DNA from: Oreohelix idahoensis
Taxonomy: Eukaryota; Mollusca; Gastropoda; Stylommatophora; Oreohelicidae
Direction of reading: 5' to 3'
Length of the DNA: 64,000 bases
NCBI GenBank assembly: GCA_024509875.1
Contig: JAMPIV010011352.1
Coordinates: 82,828-146,827 of the forward strand
The notes under the pieces are model-generated. The model was not told the DNA's origin and searched no databases. It was given only the letters and a program-made list of their open reading frames with translations. Below are positions 11,916 through 23,211 of this stretch, one piece after another. Both the position numbers and the translations under genes were made by a program. Every line of letters starts with the position of its first letter. The first letter of the stretch is position 1.

Positions 11916-13348
11916 ATGAATCCAAAACCTGAAATAATTAACTAATTTATTTCAAACCTAAGTGTAACAAGTCTTAATTAAACACTTGTATATTCACATC
12001 ACCTTATATTATCCCAGTCTCTGTGGGAAACAAGTCTCCAATCAAAGAACTTGTATATGAAATATCAGCACTCAATTCTTGATCATAAGTGCACTTCTCA
12101 TTCAATAGTGCACGACACTATTCATCATTCATTTATCATCAGTGTAGTAGTAACAGTGCATTAGCATAGCCCATTAACTAATTACTATAACTGTAAACAA
12201 TGACTATGTAAACACATGCAGAATGTAAACATTGAAAATGTAAACAATACAAACAATGTAAACAATAACAATGTAAACAATAACAAAGATCAGCAACAAT
12301 ACAAAAACTTTCGCAGAAATCAACTAAAAATAAAGCAGAAATTAATGAAATATCACAAAAAATGTGACGATATCTGCGATAGAATTAAACAAAATACATG
12401 ACACCACAGTGTATAAACAAAAATGTTGTATGAAACTAAAATTATAGACAAGAGTAGGCTAACAAACACAAACAAATCAAAACAAAACTAAAGAATGCGA
12501 AATAATAACGAAAACAATATTAAAACATGTCATCACAGCTAACATAAATAGCAACAGAAGTCGCTTAGCAAATTCCAGTATCGGAAATTTGCAAACCCTA
12601 CAGAAAACGCTCACAATAGACGACCTCTATGACGTGGCATAATCTAACGGAGACACCACCCAACCGAGAACCCGCTGAAATATAAACATATAAATATACA
12701 AATAACATATAGACATATAACATATAGAATGAGATGATACACAGAAGACTCAGCAGAAGTATAAGGGCACAGTTTACATACAAACAGGCCACTTAACTTA
12801 TAGGCTTCCAATCGTCGAACAGCAGAAAAACGGATGTCAATCAACGTCCTAAAGAGCGAAGCTCCAACGATGATGGCACATCTGAACTGCTTCCACTGCT
12901 AACACGATGGTACAAGAGCTTCTGAAGTACTGTGTGTTGAGTTGTTTCGGCACTTGACCTTCTAATCCAAAAGTAAGTTGATGGAAATCGGTACTTGGCC
13001 TTCTTCAGAAAACAACCCGTTTCAACCGGCACTTGACCTTCACAAAAACGACAGCACTGGAACCTTGACAGCAGCAACTTGCTTGACTTGCGTAAAAGAT
13101 AACAGCAGTCCGAGTTATCCGGCAACATGTAACAACGCCGGGTACTGTCAAATTCTTGTTTGCGTCAAAAAGTTGAAATTTTGACTTTTACCGGGCAACG
13201 CCGAGTAATTTGAAAATTTTGAAGATGTTGACTGTATTGAAGAATGTTAATTTCTTGAAGGATGCTGATGAATTCTTGTTGAAAATGAAGTGGGTAAGGG
13301 ACCCCGTGTTTGCTAGTACCAGAATCAAACCAGCTTATGGCCACCAAA
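11916..13348 (-). other. Element 1 leader between 5' LTR and gag
   Basis: A long, 1.4 kb untranslated leader, against only about 200 bp in elements A, B and C. It contains an AC-rich stretch with repeated TGTAAACAATA units at 12210-12295, and near 12950-13050 three spaced copies of a GGCACTTGACCTTC-like motif. The 95-codon minus frame at 12841-13128 spans these repeats and has no family features I recognise. Confidence 0.6.
13329..13346 (-). other. Primer binding site of element 1
   Basis: Two bases inside the 5' LTR end, the minus strand reads TGGTGGCCATAAGCTGGT. Starting with TGG right after the LTR is what pairing with a tRNA 3' CCA end requires. The tRNA is not identified. Confidence 0.55.
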
Positions 13349-14433
13349 TGATGCGTGATGCCATATGATGATGGATGGTATCCGCATGTCTGGTTTTGTG
13401 TAGTGTGCAGATGTGTTCAGTCAAAACAATGTTCATACAAAAATAACAGGGCAATCCACATAGGACGTCAGTAAACTCACGACGTATAAAGTCAATGATT
13501 CTTGAAACAGCCGTTGACGTTTTTCTTCATTATTTATTGTGGACGCCACAGTGACAAAATGGTTACGCAAATGTGTAGGCACATCAAACAGTCATTATCA
13601 CACGCAACATTTCAATACAGCAATAGACGGTAGACAGCAATTACAATGATGAGTCAGATGCATGTTATATTTCATAGTGCTGTAAATGTAGTCAGGTGGA
13701 AAACTCCATCCTTTTCTATAACAGCCAGGAGATAACCAGATGTATGAGATCAGTTCACTCTCCTTAGTTTGACTTCAGCAAGACAGACACGTCTGCCGAA
13801 GTATAAATAATGTCCACAAAAATATCCTCTAGATAATAAAGGTTTTCAAAACCTAATTCATTTAACAAAGTAGCAAGTAATGGTCCTTGGTACATGCATC
13901 AACCGATGCAGTACAATGCAGCGACATGTGAGCTGGGAAAAAACATCTCGTGGCGACGACTTTCGGAGACAGGCTATGAATCGAAATCGCTCACGACCCA
14001 AAATCGATAGAGTTAATGAAAAAGTCAATTTACCTTGCTTTCATGAAATACACAGAAATATCACGCCTCCCGACATGTGGGAAAACACTAGAGGTATTAT
14101 CTCGAATAAACGAAATATCCATTAAGAGGACTACACATCCCTGACAGAACAAAAAATAGCGGAGATCCCCTCTTCAACGAGGCATCTCTTTCGCCATTCC
14201 AAATCGCTCACTCCACCAGTCGTGGGCGGAAACCGATCGACCAAACAACAAGACAAGTCATGCGCAGTCCAGCGCAAAAATGACCACAGCTCAAACTTAA
14301 CTGCATTCGATACCAACGCGAGAAGACAAATGCTTACCGAGAAAAGTGACTATAAATTCCAAGCAGTTGTTGCCCTTGCGTTATAAAACAGACATTGAAA
14401 CAAAACGATGTTGCGAGAATTTATCACGCAACA
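13349..14433 (-). repeat. Element 1 LTR, 5' copy
   Basis: Partner of 5114-6196 at about 99% identity by eye; differences include small indels near 13600 and 13640 and a few substitutions. Both LTRs carry the same 81-codon antisense frame (here 13880-14125), rich in Arg and Asn. I do not recognise it; because the LTRs are near-identical copies, its openness in both is not evidence of selection. Confidence 0.95.
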
Positions 14434-15169
14434 GCAGGGTCTCTATATATATGAAATGGAATGACAATCGGGGGTACATGTTAGAATCTAACACCTTTCT
14501 TGAACTCAGGAAGAATTCGAGATCCTATGCCTCCCGTCCCCCGTGATTATTCAATTCTCTGGCCGCTTCGTCTTTCCAGTTCGTTCCGTCTTTCGAGGGG
14601 TTCCAGTGCTCTCCTCTGATTCACACTGCCGTGTTACCTAGTGGCAGGAAACTTCATCGTTCGCTTTGAGATCGTCATTGTCTCAGATCGTGTGCCGCTT
14701 TCTTCGTTTGATTTAGGCAACGCCTTTAAGGCAGGTACGAAAGAAAGGTGTAGCGAAATGCTTGCTTATGATCGCTCTAGAGGTTTCAGTAGGCGTGGTT
14801 TTACCGCCCCTTTAGACAAAGCCATGTCCAGAATGCACAGAAGATAAACTGTCTACATATTAATTAGCAAACGTGTTGGCGAGTCCACTCTGCTCTGACG
14901 CATATTAATGAGCCCAGGTGGAGTTCCACGTTTCTGTTGTGCATTGCTAATGAGCCCAGGTGGAAGAATTCCCGTTGACGATAAAATTACAACAATATTC
15001 GGGGGTACAGATGTTATGAAGGTTCTACCATATCATCTAATACTTCCACGTCGGCTGAGTTTCATCGTCACAAAAGACTATCACAATTATGCGATATTTG
15101 GCAACGATTATAATAATAATAAAAGTCGCCCACGAGGATGGTGTCGACTATTGCGGATAAAAACAGACT
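14434..15169. other. Gene-free interval
   Basis: It starts with GCAGG, the right-hand target duplication of element 1. A TAATGAGCCCAGGTGGA motif occurs twice about 40 bp apart (around 14905 and 14948). No coding frame of interest. Confidence 0.5.
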
Positions 15170-15745
15170 ATGTGGAATAATGTTTTACAAAAAGAAAAAA
15201 GAAGACATCAGATTAAGCTGGGAGAACAGGTCCTGGAGCAGGTCGACCACTTTAAATACCTCGGAGCTATTATAGACCGAAAGGGAGGCATCAAAGAAGA
15301 GTTGGCCACTCGAAAAGCAGCTGCTGGGATACTTTTCTTTTTCAGGCAATAAATCGAGGATTCCTCAGCAAGAGAGAGGTTGGTAAGAAAACGAAGATGG
15401 CTGTATACCGCTCCACCTATGTTCCAGTCTTGACACATGGATGCGAGTCATGGGCAATGACTACAACCCACAAAAGCCAGATTCAAACCTCAGAAATGAG
15501 GTATTTGAGGAAGGTGGTTGAAGTAACAAGAAGAGACATGGTCCGCAACCAGACGATACGTCAAGGCCTAAAATCCCACCCCCTGCAGAACCAAGTAGAA
15601 CAGTCCCAACTAAGATGGTGTGGCCGTTTCTGCAGAATGGGAGAAGATCGGCTACCACGACAAGCATGGGAAACAAAGAGCTGAGGATCCAGACCCCAGG
15701 ACGACCCAGAGTTCGCTGGGAGGACAACATTAGACGACGTCACAT
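15170..15745 (+). pseudogene. Non-LTR retrotransposon (LINE) reverse transcriptase, C-terminal end
   Basis: The frame reads through a typical LINE thumb and 3' region: LEQVDHFKYLGAIID, then KEELATRKAAAG in one frame. After a frame change near 15350 come THGCESWAM, then MRYLRKVVEVTRRD, LRWCGRFCRMGEDRLP and, in a further frame from about 15660, GRPRVRWEDNIRR. These motifs mark the final ~200 residues of many LINE ORF2 proteins. The polymerase core is missing and there are at least two frameshifts and a stop, so this is a 5'-truncated dead copy. A second copy lies inverted at 19770-20304. The clade is not determined. Confidence 0.8.
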
Positions 15746-15829
15746 TACTTTAAACCCCTCTCACCCGATCCTCACACTTCGTCACAAGATTTTGGACCTC
15801 CCCTCACTACGTGACGTCATAAGTGGACG

Positions 15830-15880
<51 letters not shown>

Positions 15881-15910
15881 TACCCCCCCCCAATCCCTTA
15901 ACTTCTACTT
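15745..15910 (+). repeat. CACTTCGTCACA repeat, copy 2, with a poly-C tract
   Basis: It directly follows the LINE fragment. CACACTTCGTCACAA and CGTGACGTCATAAGTGGACG match the repeat at 2248-2410, and a nearly pure C run of about 60 bases (15832-15891) follows. It may be the 3' tail of a retroposon. Confidence 0.55.
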
Positions 15911-16491
15911 CAGAAATTGTGTTGTCTACAAAGGAGTAAAAAATGTAATGAATATTAACTTCACTTTAAAGAACAGATTGTGTTCGTAACTTATGCAGTT
16001 GAACTAATAAAACAAGCTTTGGAAACGCGGGAAAGTACCATTAGTTCTGGCGGTACAATTCGTTTTGAACGCGGCGGGAAAGAGATGATCCGAAATATCC
16101 GTTGCGTACAATTTATTTCGTATTTCCCCTCTGCCATACATAGATCTGTCAAGTCATCCCCTGTGATAGATTGGTTTCCGACCTCTGATCTAATGGATTC
16201 CCTCGGATACAAAGAAGGCAAAAAATAAATAAACTTGGAATAACATGATGTTGGCATTGAGATACAACCGACAGAAAGAAGGACATGCTAACAGAATAAG
16301 GAAACTTCTAAGACTGTTTTTTCGGCACAGAAGACAAGCAGATGGAACGTTCTGAATGAATACAGTCGTTAATGTATCAATACACACTGGACGAGGAGTC
16401 TGTCTGGTTATGGCATTAGACTTCTTCTCAACATTAGGTTTGCTTTGACTTTTAGTCTTCAGTTTTTGTTTCCGTTTTTTTTTTTTGTCCG
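15911..16491. other. Gene-free interval
   Basis: AT-rich sequence with short frames on both strands (15980-16257 region) that show no recognisable domain. Nothing else seen. Confidence 0.4.
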
Positions 16492-16731
16492 TTGACACTT
16501 ACGTAAGGATGAAGTTGTGAAGGCGCAAATGAAATGACAGATTTGTTCTTTGACATTTACGTCAGGATATAGTTGTGAAGGCGCGAATGAAATAGTGACA
16601 GATTTGTTCCTTGACATTTACGTCAGGATATAGTTGTGAAGATGTAAATGAAATAGTGACAGTTTTTTTTTCCTTTGACACTTACGTCAGGATGAAGTTG
16701 TGAAGACGCTAATGAAATAGTAACGCTTTAG
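16492..16731 (+). repeat. Minisatellite, four units of about 58-64 bp
   Basis: Units start at 16492, 16550, 16611 and 16675. Each reads TTGACAyTTACGTmAGGAT, then AGTTGTGAAGrCGC and ATGAAATAGTGACAG, with small differences. A pyrimidine-rich stretch (C and T, 16733-16793) follows. The function, if any, is unknown. Confidence 0.85.
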
Positions 16732-16929
16732 GTCCCCCCACCCACTCCTCCCCCCTCCTCCTCCCCCCTCCCCCCCCCCCCTCCCCCCCCCCCGCGAACA
16801 CGTATTCGCGTGTTTCCGGATGACTCCGAATAGACAAAGAACGAACAGAACTACTGTATGCTCAGATCATTCGTATAAGGCTACTAATATGAGATTGTGC
16901 ATTGGACTGGCAACCAAATTATGTAAAAT

Positions 16930-17075
16930 TATTTCCTCTAAGAACCAGGTCCAATGGTGGCTCCATGCTCCGTAGCAAGCGCAAAGGAAAATGATAAAGA
17001 TGATAAAAATGATGATGATGATAGTAATGAATATGATGATGATGAAGGTGATGATGATGAATTTGTGGCAACCTC
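16930..17075 (+). repeat. SINE 3' fragment with GAT-rich tail
   Basis: CTAAGAACCAGGTCCAATGGTGGCTCCATGCTCC and the GCGCAAAGGAAAATGAT tail resemble the end of the complete SINE just downstream (17425-17490), and are followed by GATGAT repeats. The tRNA-like head is not seen, so it is a truncated copy. Confidence 0.55.
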
Positions 17076-17083
17076 ATCATGTA

Positions 17084-17490
17084 AAGGGACCCGCAGTAGC
17101 ATATTGGTTAGTGCACTGGTTTCCTAGCTCAGTGGTCTATGGTTCGATCCCCAGATGATGTGGGATTTTTTAGGCCGCAAACGGCTCCTGGGTCGACCCA
17201 GCCCCAATTGGGTATCAGAGCAACTTCTGGGAAGGTTAAGGCGGCCGGCGTTATGCTGACCACATCACCCCTAGTGTGCCGATGGTCAAGAAAATAAGGG
17301 CCTAACACCATATTCCCAATACGCCTCAATGGGCGTGTAACGGGGTCCTTTTCCCCCTTTACCTTTCATCACGTAAAACATAATGCTACGGAAACCACTG
17401 CTACAAGAGCGTATTTCTCGTAAGAACATTGCTCAGGTTCCATGCTCCATATGGAGCACAAAAGAAAATTTATGATGATGATGACATCTC
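17084..17490 (+). repeat. tRNA-derived SINE, complete copy
   Basis: The 5' end has internal RNA polymerase III promoter boxes: an A-box-like TAGCATATTGGTTAGTGCAC (about 17096) and a B box GGTTCGATCCC about 40 bp on (17142). The body follows with conserved blocks such as CCGCAAACGGCTCCTGGGTCG and GGCCTAACACCATATTCCCA. The 3' end has a GATGATGAT tail. A second copy lies inverted at 49787-50037 with the same head and body. The tRNA-like head is only a promoter remnant, not a functional tRNA gene. I do not name the family. Confidence 0.8.
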
Positions 17491-17632
17491 AGATCAGATT
17501 CTCCCCCTAACCCTATAAAATAGGAAATCTATAAAAATCACTGTAACAGTAGGTAAACTGATTATCAGAAATGACCCTGACCCTGCCTGCCTCCGTCTGT
17601 TAAGTTTTTCTGTTCGTTCAGCTCCTTAACAC

Positions 17633-17745
17633 TCTGGAGGCATGGACGAGCCCACATGGGTCATGACTTCCAAGTGATATGCTCCTGCTGATTTTTTTGG
17701 CTTTCCTTGCGATTTGAACCCGATTCCTCTTGGCCCGCCATGAGG
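17633..17745 (-). repeat. Short SINE-like repeat, copy 1
   Basis: Read on the minus strand it has GGGTTCAAATCGC, a possible B box, and then a conserved run containing AAATCAGCAGGAG and ATGACCCA. It matches 17898-18012 closely. The two copies flank a GAA microsatellite in the same orientation. Confidence 0.5.
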
Positions 17746-17747
17746 AA

Positions 17748-17821
17748 TAGGAAGAAGAAGAAGAAAACGAAGAAGAAGAAGAAAATGAAGAAGAAGAAAA
17801 GAAGAGGAAGAAAGAAGAAGT
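17748..17821 (+). repeat. (GAA)n microsatellite
   Basis: Impure GAAGAAGAA run between two SINE-like repeats; it may have grown from the tail of one of them. Confidence 0.85.
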
Positions 17822-17897
17822 CGCATCAGGAGGTAATCTGAACATGAAAAATGTATTTCCACCCTGTCAGACAAGTGTTTCTGCTCTTTTACCACCT

Positions 17898-18012
17898 TGG
17901 CCCAATCTGGAGGCATGGACGAGCCCGCGTGGGTCATGACTTCCTTGTGATGTGTTCCTGCTGATTTTTTCGCTTTCCCTGGGAATTGAACACGCACCAC
18001 TTTGGCTGCGAT
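17898..18012 (-). repeat. Short SINE-like repeat, copy 2
   Basis: Same blocks as 17633-17745. On the minus strand the possible B box reads GTGTTCAATTCCC. Confidence 0.5.
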
Positions 18013-18079
18013 TTTCGAATTGGATATTCACTCCTTACTTACTTAGTCGTTTCTCTTCTACCATAACGTATTGAGCTTT

Positions 18080-18082
<3 letters not shown>

Positions 18083-18140
<58 letters not shown>
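18083..18140. repeat. (AG)n microsatellite
   Basis: A pure AG run of 29 units. Confidence 0.97.
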
Positions 18141-18142
<2 letters not shown>

Positions 18143-19172
18143 ATACTATCCTATGTCCTGTTTTCCTCCTGGCCTGGGTCTATTCCAGTTCACCGCCCTT
18201 CAGAGTTTGTCTAATATTGTGACGAAATGTCTGTCCCTGTCATTTTGTGTGATCTCTCCCACCTCCAGCCCTACGGCAGTATCATTTCTTCTTCATTTTT
18301 CTCTCTGATCGCTTTTATTTGGCATTTCATTGTTCCCCTTTCATACATTTTACTCTTTATGCTGGACATAGCATGGGGAAAGTCCCTAACACGCCACTCC
18401 CCTATTGCAGTATTTGCTACGGGAGTAATTCTTATCTTATTGTGTCGCATTCACGCTTCACGAAGACGTGTTAAGTTACGCCAGGTTATTAGACGGTCAG
18501 AGACAATATTGTTTCGCATAATCTGTCTGACCATCTTTTCAAGCTTGTGTTGGGCAGGAGTGGTGAATAGAACCAGATTTGTTTGTCTGGCGAAACACAG
18601 GATAACCCGTGCACTTAGGCGCAACTTATGACATAAGCGCTTCCGGGTCATCCTTGATACACCAACATTACTGTCAGTGTGACACATGTGGGCATGTTGT
18701 CATGTGTGTCTACCGATCTGTCTGTAAGTTTGTACACGAGGGCATCGGACAGAATATTCTATGTTGGAAATATTTTGAAAGTACCACACCCGCCTATCTG
18801 AAGATGATTGGAGCGTTTATTTTCAAAGAAATGATGTACATTCTAAGATTAATACTTACAGTTTCAAATCTTTTCACTCAGTGTAAATGTAAACGAACAA
18901 AACATATTCATGTTAAAATTAATGGAAGTTTCAAACTTGTCAATCAGTGTAAAACAGTCAATTTATATTGTGAACGCTTTTCAAACAGTGGCGATGTAAA
19001 TGTAAAACATATTATATCTGTACTTTGAACCTTTTCATTTAAGTGTAATGTAAAGCTAAAGCTATTCAGTTTAAGTGTAAAGGAAGTGTTATCCCGAGGG
19101 ATTAAATTTAATTCTCATCAACGGTAAATTCTGACATGGGATGGTAGAGTAGAAGAGGAGGGCACATATTTA
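18141..19172. other. Gene-free interval
   Basis: Frames of 130-139 codons on the plus strand (18227-18631, 18609-19028) lack coding character: composition follows the AT-rich base content, and no domain is recognisable. From 18890 to 19080 the short words TGTAAATGTAAA and TTTCAAACnnGTCA recur loosely. Confidence 0.45.
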
Positions 19173-19742
19173 TGTGTCGGAAAATGCCATACTCAGATGA
19201 GCGTTTCGCTTCTATTTTTGTTATCAGTTATTGGTGGTACCAGCAGAAAGTACTATCTCTGGAACCAAGTGAAGGTAGAAGTGGACTGACGCTGTGCGAG
19301 ACGCCATCATAAGAGGGTTTTATAGACAGACGCAGGACCAGCTTGGTCGTTACTCCTTGACGTTCTGGGAACGTGCGGCGCCTGAACTTTGACCAGAGAC
19401 GAGTGACAGCAGTGTACAGAAAACCGTTCCATCAGGAGGAGAATTAGAATCATCATTGGCAGCTAAGTTAACCTATGTGCTGCCCCCTTAACTTCTTATA
19501 AAAAACCATCACCCAATCGATGAAAATCTTATTTTGTAATTAACTATTATTCCTTTCTTTTAAAATGTTAAAGTTAAAGTGATTATTAAATTTTGTTATT
19601 TGTAATTATACAAATTTAACTTTGAGTCAATCATTTTAAATGTACTACGTTTGTCTCAGTCAAAGTTACTAAACACACACTCTAAACAGAGCTATATTAT
19701 AATAATAATTCCACTGATTATTAACTCAGAGGCGGGGGCTTA
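19173..19742 (+). repeat. Dispersed 570-bp repeat, copy 1
   Basis: It starts TGTGTCGGAAAA and contains GACGCCATCATAAGAGGG, GGACCAGCTTGGT, CATTGGCAGCTAAGT and a TATTATAATAATAAT end. It matches 21086-21667 over the whole length in the same orientation, with many substitutions (perhaps 25-30%). There is no frame longer than the noise. It could be an old non-autonomous element or a retroposon tail. Confidence 0.7.
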
Positions 19743-19769
19743 ACGACCTAGAATACACCATTGCTTAAA

Positions 19770-20304
19770 TTCTTCATAAAGGTGTCGGCAGATTACATAA
19801 TTAACGTGCTCAGCAACAGCCAGCATTGTTTTTGCTTATCTGAATATCTTGTGAAAACTCCCATGTGATAGCAGCTTTACTACTCTTCTATCTACATTTC
19901 TGCCAAGAGTAATCTTGTGTAAAGATAGACTCCATTGAAGCCTATAATAGATACTCTTGAGTTCTGGCCACTGTTGGACCACTACTGCAAAGCAGGGGAG
20001 GCAATACCGTCACAAATGTTCTCTCAGCGGACTCTGGGTCGTCCTGAAGGTCTGGATCCTTGTTTCTTAGTTTCCCATACTTACCGTGGTAGCCGATAGT
20101 CTCCCATCCTGCAGACATGGCCAAACCATCTTAATTGGGAATGTTCTACTTGGGTCTGCAGTGGTTGGGTTTTTAGACAATGACGTATCGTCTGGTTGCG
20201 GACCATGTCTCTTCTTGTTACTGCAACCACCTTCCTTGTATACCTCATTTCTGAGATTTAGATCTAGCTTTTGTGGGCTATAGTCATTGCCCATGACTAG
20301 GATT
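19770..20304 (-). pseudogene. LINE remnant, inverted: ORF end plus 3' tail
   Basis: The coding end (20304-20010) aligns with the LINE fragment at 15440-15720: the same CCACAAAAG, GAAATGAGGTAT and CCTGCAGGATGGGAGA blocks on the minus strand, encoding in broken frames the CCGRFC-like and QDxPESAE segments. The tail (20004-19770) has GCAGTAGTGGTCCAACAGTG and CAAGATATTCAGA and also occurs alone at 49540-49781. Frameshifts make it a pseudogene. The two copies together show what the 3' UTR of this LINE looks like. Confidence 0.7.
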
Positions 20305-21085
20305 ACATCTGATTACACTAAATGCAAGAGAGATATTTACTCCTTCGCTATGGATCGCAGATGGAAGGCTAAAAACAGGCCGACCAAAAAACGGATTGGC
20401 GGAGGAGAACTGTCAAAATGAGACTCGATGCATGAACCAGAGTTGGGTTGCCTCAGGAAGAAGTGAGAATAAGAAGTGACTCGTCGATGACCCTGTACAT
20501 TTAATTCACGTCGTTTCCCTGGCCCGGCCTTGATAGCTTCCATTATAAAACATATTTTTTATACTCTTCCATCAAGATATGGCGGTACTTGGGAAGATAA
20601 AATATACTGTCTGTGTTTACAAATTACGGTACGCAGGAAAATACGCCTTCATAATGTGACCACCGATAGCATAAAAATTATTTATAACTAATAGAATACT
20701 GTGTGTCGTTAGGATGGGGGTGAGGAGGGAAAGCCTGGAGCTTGTAGGATTTATAAAGGGAGTAAAACCGGAGGGGTTGTGTATGTTATCTCTGGTGTAG
20801 CATGATATATGTTTTGTGATGTTGCCGTGGGTGGTTAGGGTGTGATGTTCAAGATTAGTATATGTGCAGTGTATACGTGGTGTTCAGTTAATGTGGGGGT
20901 GATGTGTTCTATGTGTACGCGTCTGTGCTATGTGGTGTGTTGCTTGTTTTGTGGTGCGTGCGTGTGTGTTATGGAATGAATGATATATGGCACATCGTAT
21001 GTTTTTTTTTAAATCTCTTATTTGATATATTGTACGATGTATACGTTTGCTGTGTGTTGTATATCTTGAGGGTAATCTTTCGGAA
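20305..21085. other. Gene-free interval
   Basis: It has a GT-rich stretch from 20880 to 21080. No coding or RNA gene signal. Confidence 0.45.
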
Positions 21086-21667
21086 TGTGTCGGAAAACGC
21101 AATACTCAAGAGAGTATTTGTTCTCTTCTTTTGTTACACTAGTCGGCGGTACAAATTGAGGGTTATATCTCTGGAACAAGTGAGAGTATAAGCGGCCTGA
21201 ACTCGACGCTAGACACCATCATCAGACGGGTCTTAGAGACGCGGGACCAGCTTGGTAGTTACTCCCTGACACTTCTTGGAACGTGCTACAACTTTCAAAC
21301 TGGATCAGTGACGAGTGTGATCCAGTTCTCTATCTGCAAAAACCCAAACATCAGCTGGAGCAGAACAGACAAACTCATTGGCAGCTAAGTAGAAACATAC
21401 AAGCTGCCAAGTGAAATATCCAAATTTTAACGCCATAACCTCACCCAGTGATGATAACCTTTTCTATAAGGAATTATTCATTTTTATAACTGTTAAAACA
21501 TAATTGATTATTAAAGTTGTTAATAGTATAAAGACAAATCTAAAGTTGATTTAATCATTTTGAATGTACTACATCCGTATGTCTCAGGCAATTTCTTAAA
21601 TACACTTACATAGAGCAATATAATAATAAGAGGAATTTCGCTGAATTAACTCAACTGGGGCGCTTGA
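21086..21667 (+). repeat. Dispersed 580-bp repeat, copy 2
   Basis: Partner of 19173-19742; both end with a TAATAATA stretch and AACTCA followed by a G-rich word. The interval between the copies is about 1.3 kb and holds the inverted LINE piece. Confidence 0.7.
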
Positions 21668-23206
21668 ATGAGCTAACTGTCACACTTTGACTGGAATTGC
21701 TTTCCCTTTAATCTGAGTGGTCTGCTCTGGTTTCTTTCTACTTTTGTCTACGCCCACTTTCCTATCATTTTTGCTCTTAATAGCTCGAATTCTGTTCTTG
21801 GTACCTGTCAATCTCGTTAGATCCAAGCTATGCCCACCCTTTCGCACGTGTGAAGCGGCGTTTCTGCTCTATTAGTCTTTTATGTAGGGATTCTTGGGGA
21901 AAACGGCTAATTCCCTGGTTCTTTGATATAGGGAGCACGGAAAACTCTCCGTCCTTTTATGTCGGGCCGTCATCATGTTTCATCTCGAGCGGACTGCGAA
22001 ACGCTGGCCAAACATCTGGCAACTTACCTTATTATGAAAGGGCAGGTCTCTAACACTCCATACCATTGTCGCCCTAGGATTCATTGCTGCCTGGATAAAA
22101 TGTTTAGGTTGAGAGCTTATAACCAACTTAATTGTGCGGAGATTGAATTCCCTTTGCTCGGTAAGCACACCTAATTTCTTTAAAGTTAATCAAGGGGGAG
22201 CTAGTTTTACATAGAGCTTAATCCAGGGTTACTTTAATTCATACTCGAAAATTTATTTCTTAAGTAAAGTAATTTTTGTGGGGGTCGGGTAATTATGATT
22301 TTATTAAACACGCTGTCAATTTTAGGTCCACTTAAGAAATACGTGCAAGACAAAGATGAATAAGACAGATATATTTTATCAGACAAGAAAAAGGGCGGGA
22401 GCGAATGTATATCTATTATTTTCCACGATGTTTTCCCATTTTAAAAATGTTTGGAATTAATTATGTATAGTGTTGTGTTATTCGTTTGTTATTAGCGCGT
22501 TACAAGCGCACGTTAATCCTTTTACATATTCATGTATTGAACGACTGATCTGGATTTGCTTACAAATACCAGGCATCGCGTATGTGTGTAATAACGCGAG
22601 GGAAGTAAACTCGCATGCAGAGACAGCGCACGCAGTCACACGTGGGTGAATTCACCGGTACGTTTGCTTAGGTTCATCAAGGAAGAGAGAGGGGGAGGAA
22701 TAGGTGTGTGTTGTCGATGGTGGTGGATGTGTTTGGGTTTTGTAATGGATCGAAAGAATGTACGAGTCACCGTTATGCAACACAGAGAGGCGCTTTCCTT
22801 GACAGTCCTCACTTATACTCGGTCGTTTATTTGTCAGCAGTGATCTCTAGCGTTCTGCAAATTAGATTTATTATTTGTGTCTGGATAAGCGCACTAGCAA
22901 TGTCTCCGTCACCCGCGCTTGGAAAGTGAGTGCACGCTGGGATTATTCTGACACCTGTTTTCCACAGGGAGCTTATCTTCTTCATCAATTGGATAGCAAC
23001 ATCCCAAGGAACAGGGTTAGATTTCGCGGTGTTATGAGTACTTATCTACCAGGTTTAATTTTAGCACAAGGCATGAAAGGCCGTTTTTCATCTCGGAAGA
23101 GGGGATGGGGGGGTGGGAATGTTAGTTAAAAAAGCCAGATGCGTGACAAACTCTCTGGGTGTTGGTGTGGAGTGAGGTGATCTGTTTTAGTGCGATTTAT
23201 TTAAGT
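21668..23206. other. Gene-free interval, left flank of element A
   Basis: No coding frame stands out. The last bases form the insertion site of element A: without the element, the flanks would join as TTTAAGTGGCGTCATAGG. Confidence 0.5.
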
Positions 23207-23211
23207 GGCGT
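23207..23211. repeat. Target-site duplication of element A, left copy
   Basis: GGCGT here and GGCGT at 49126-49130: perfect over five bases although the two copies are 26 kb apart. This proves the two LTRs belong to one insertion. Confidence 0.93.

Larger units (their letters stand above)
5114..14433 (-). mobile_element. Element 1: LTR retrotransposon with Gmr1-like pol order (PR-IN-RT-RH)
   Basis: A full 9.3 kb element read on the minus strand. Two LTRs of 1083 and 1085 bp bound it (13349-14433 is the 5' LTR, 5114-6196 the 3' LTR). They are about 99% identical by eye, start TG and end CA, and are flanked by a near-perfect 5-bp duplication. Between them, in order of transcription, are a primer site, a long leader, gag, protease, integrase with a chromodomain-free GPY/F-type end, reverse transcriptase, RNase H and a purine tract. 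Reverse transcriptase and integrase are of Ty3/Gypsy type, yet integrase comes first; among Gypsy elements this order defines the Gmr1 group. There is no env-like frame. The coding regions have several frameshifts, so this copy is probably dead although young. Confidence 0.9.

Noticed and set aside
11322..11919. Ser/Phe-rich plus-strand frames of 120 codons
   Set aside because: Antisense of the charged coiled coil in the element 1 gag.
5114..14433. Copia (Ty1) assignment from the IN-before-RT order
   Set aside because: RT motifs (VDYRKLNQ, LDLSKGYWQV, MPFGLMNAPATF), the D,D35E integrase with GPY/F end and RNase H are of Gypsy type.
16492..16731. CRISPR array
   Set aside because: Units are full-length tandem repeats without unique spacers, and the DNA is eukaryotic.
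17084..17165. Functional tRNA gene
   Set aside because: A and B boxes are there, but no cloverleaf with acceptor pairing is apparent and the unit goes on into a repeated SINE body.
18227..19028. Host exons suggested by 134- and 139-codon frames
   Set aside because: Overlapping frames of AT-rich composition with no domain and no convincing splice context.
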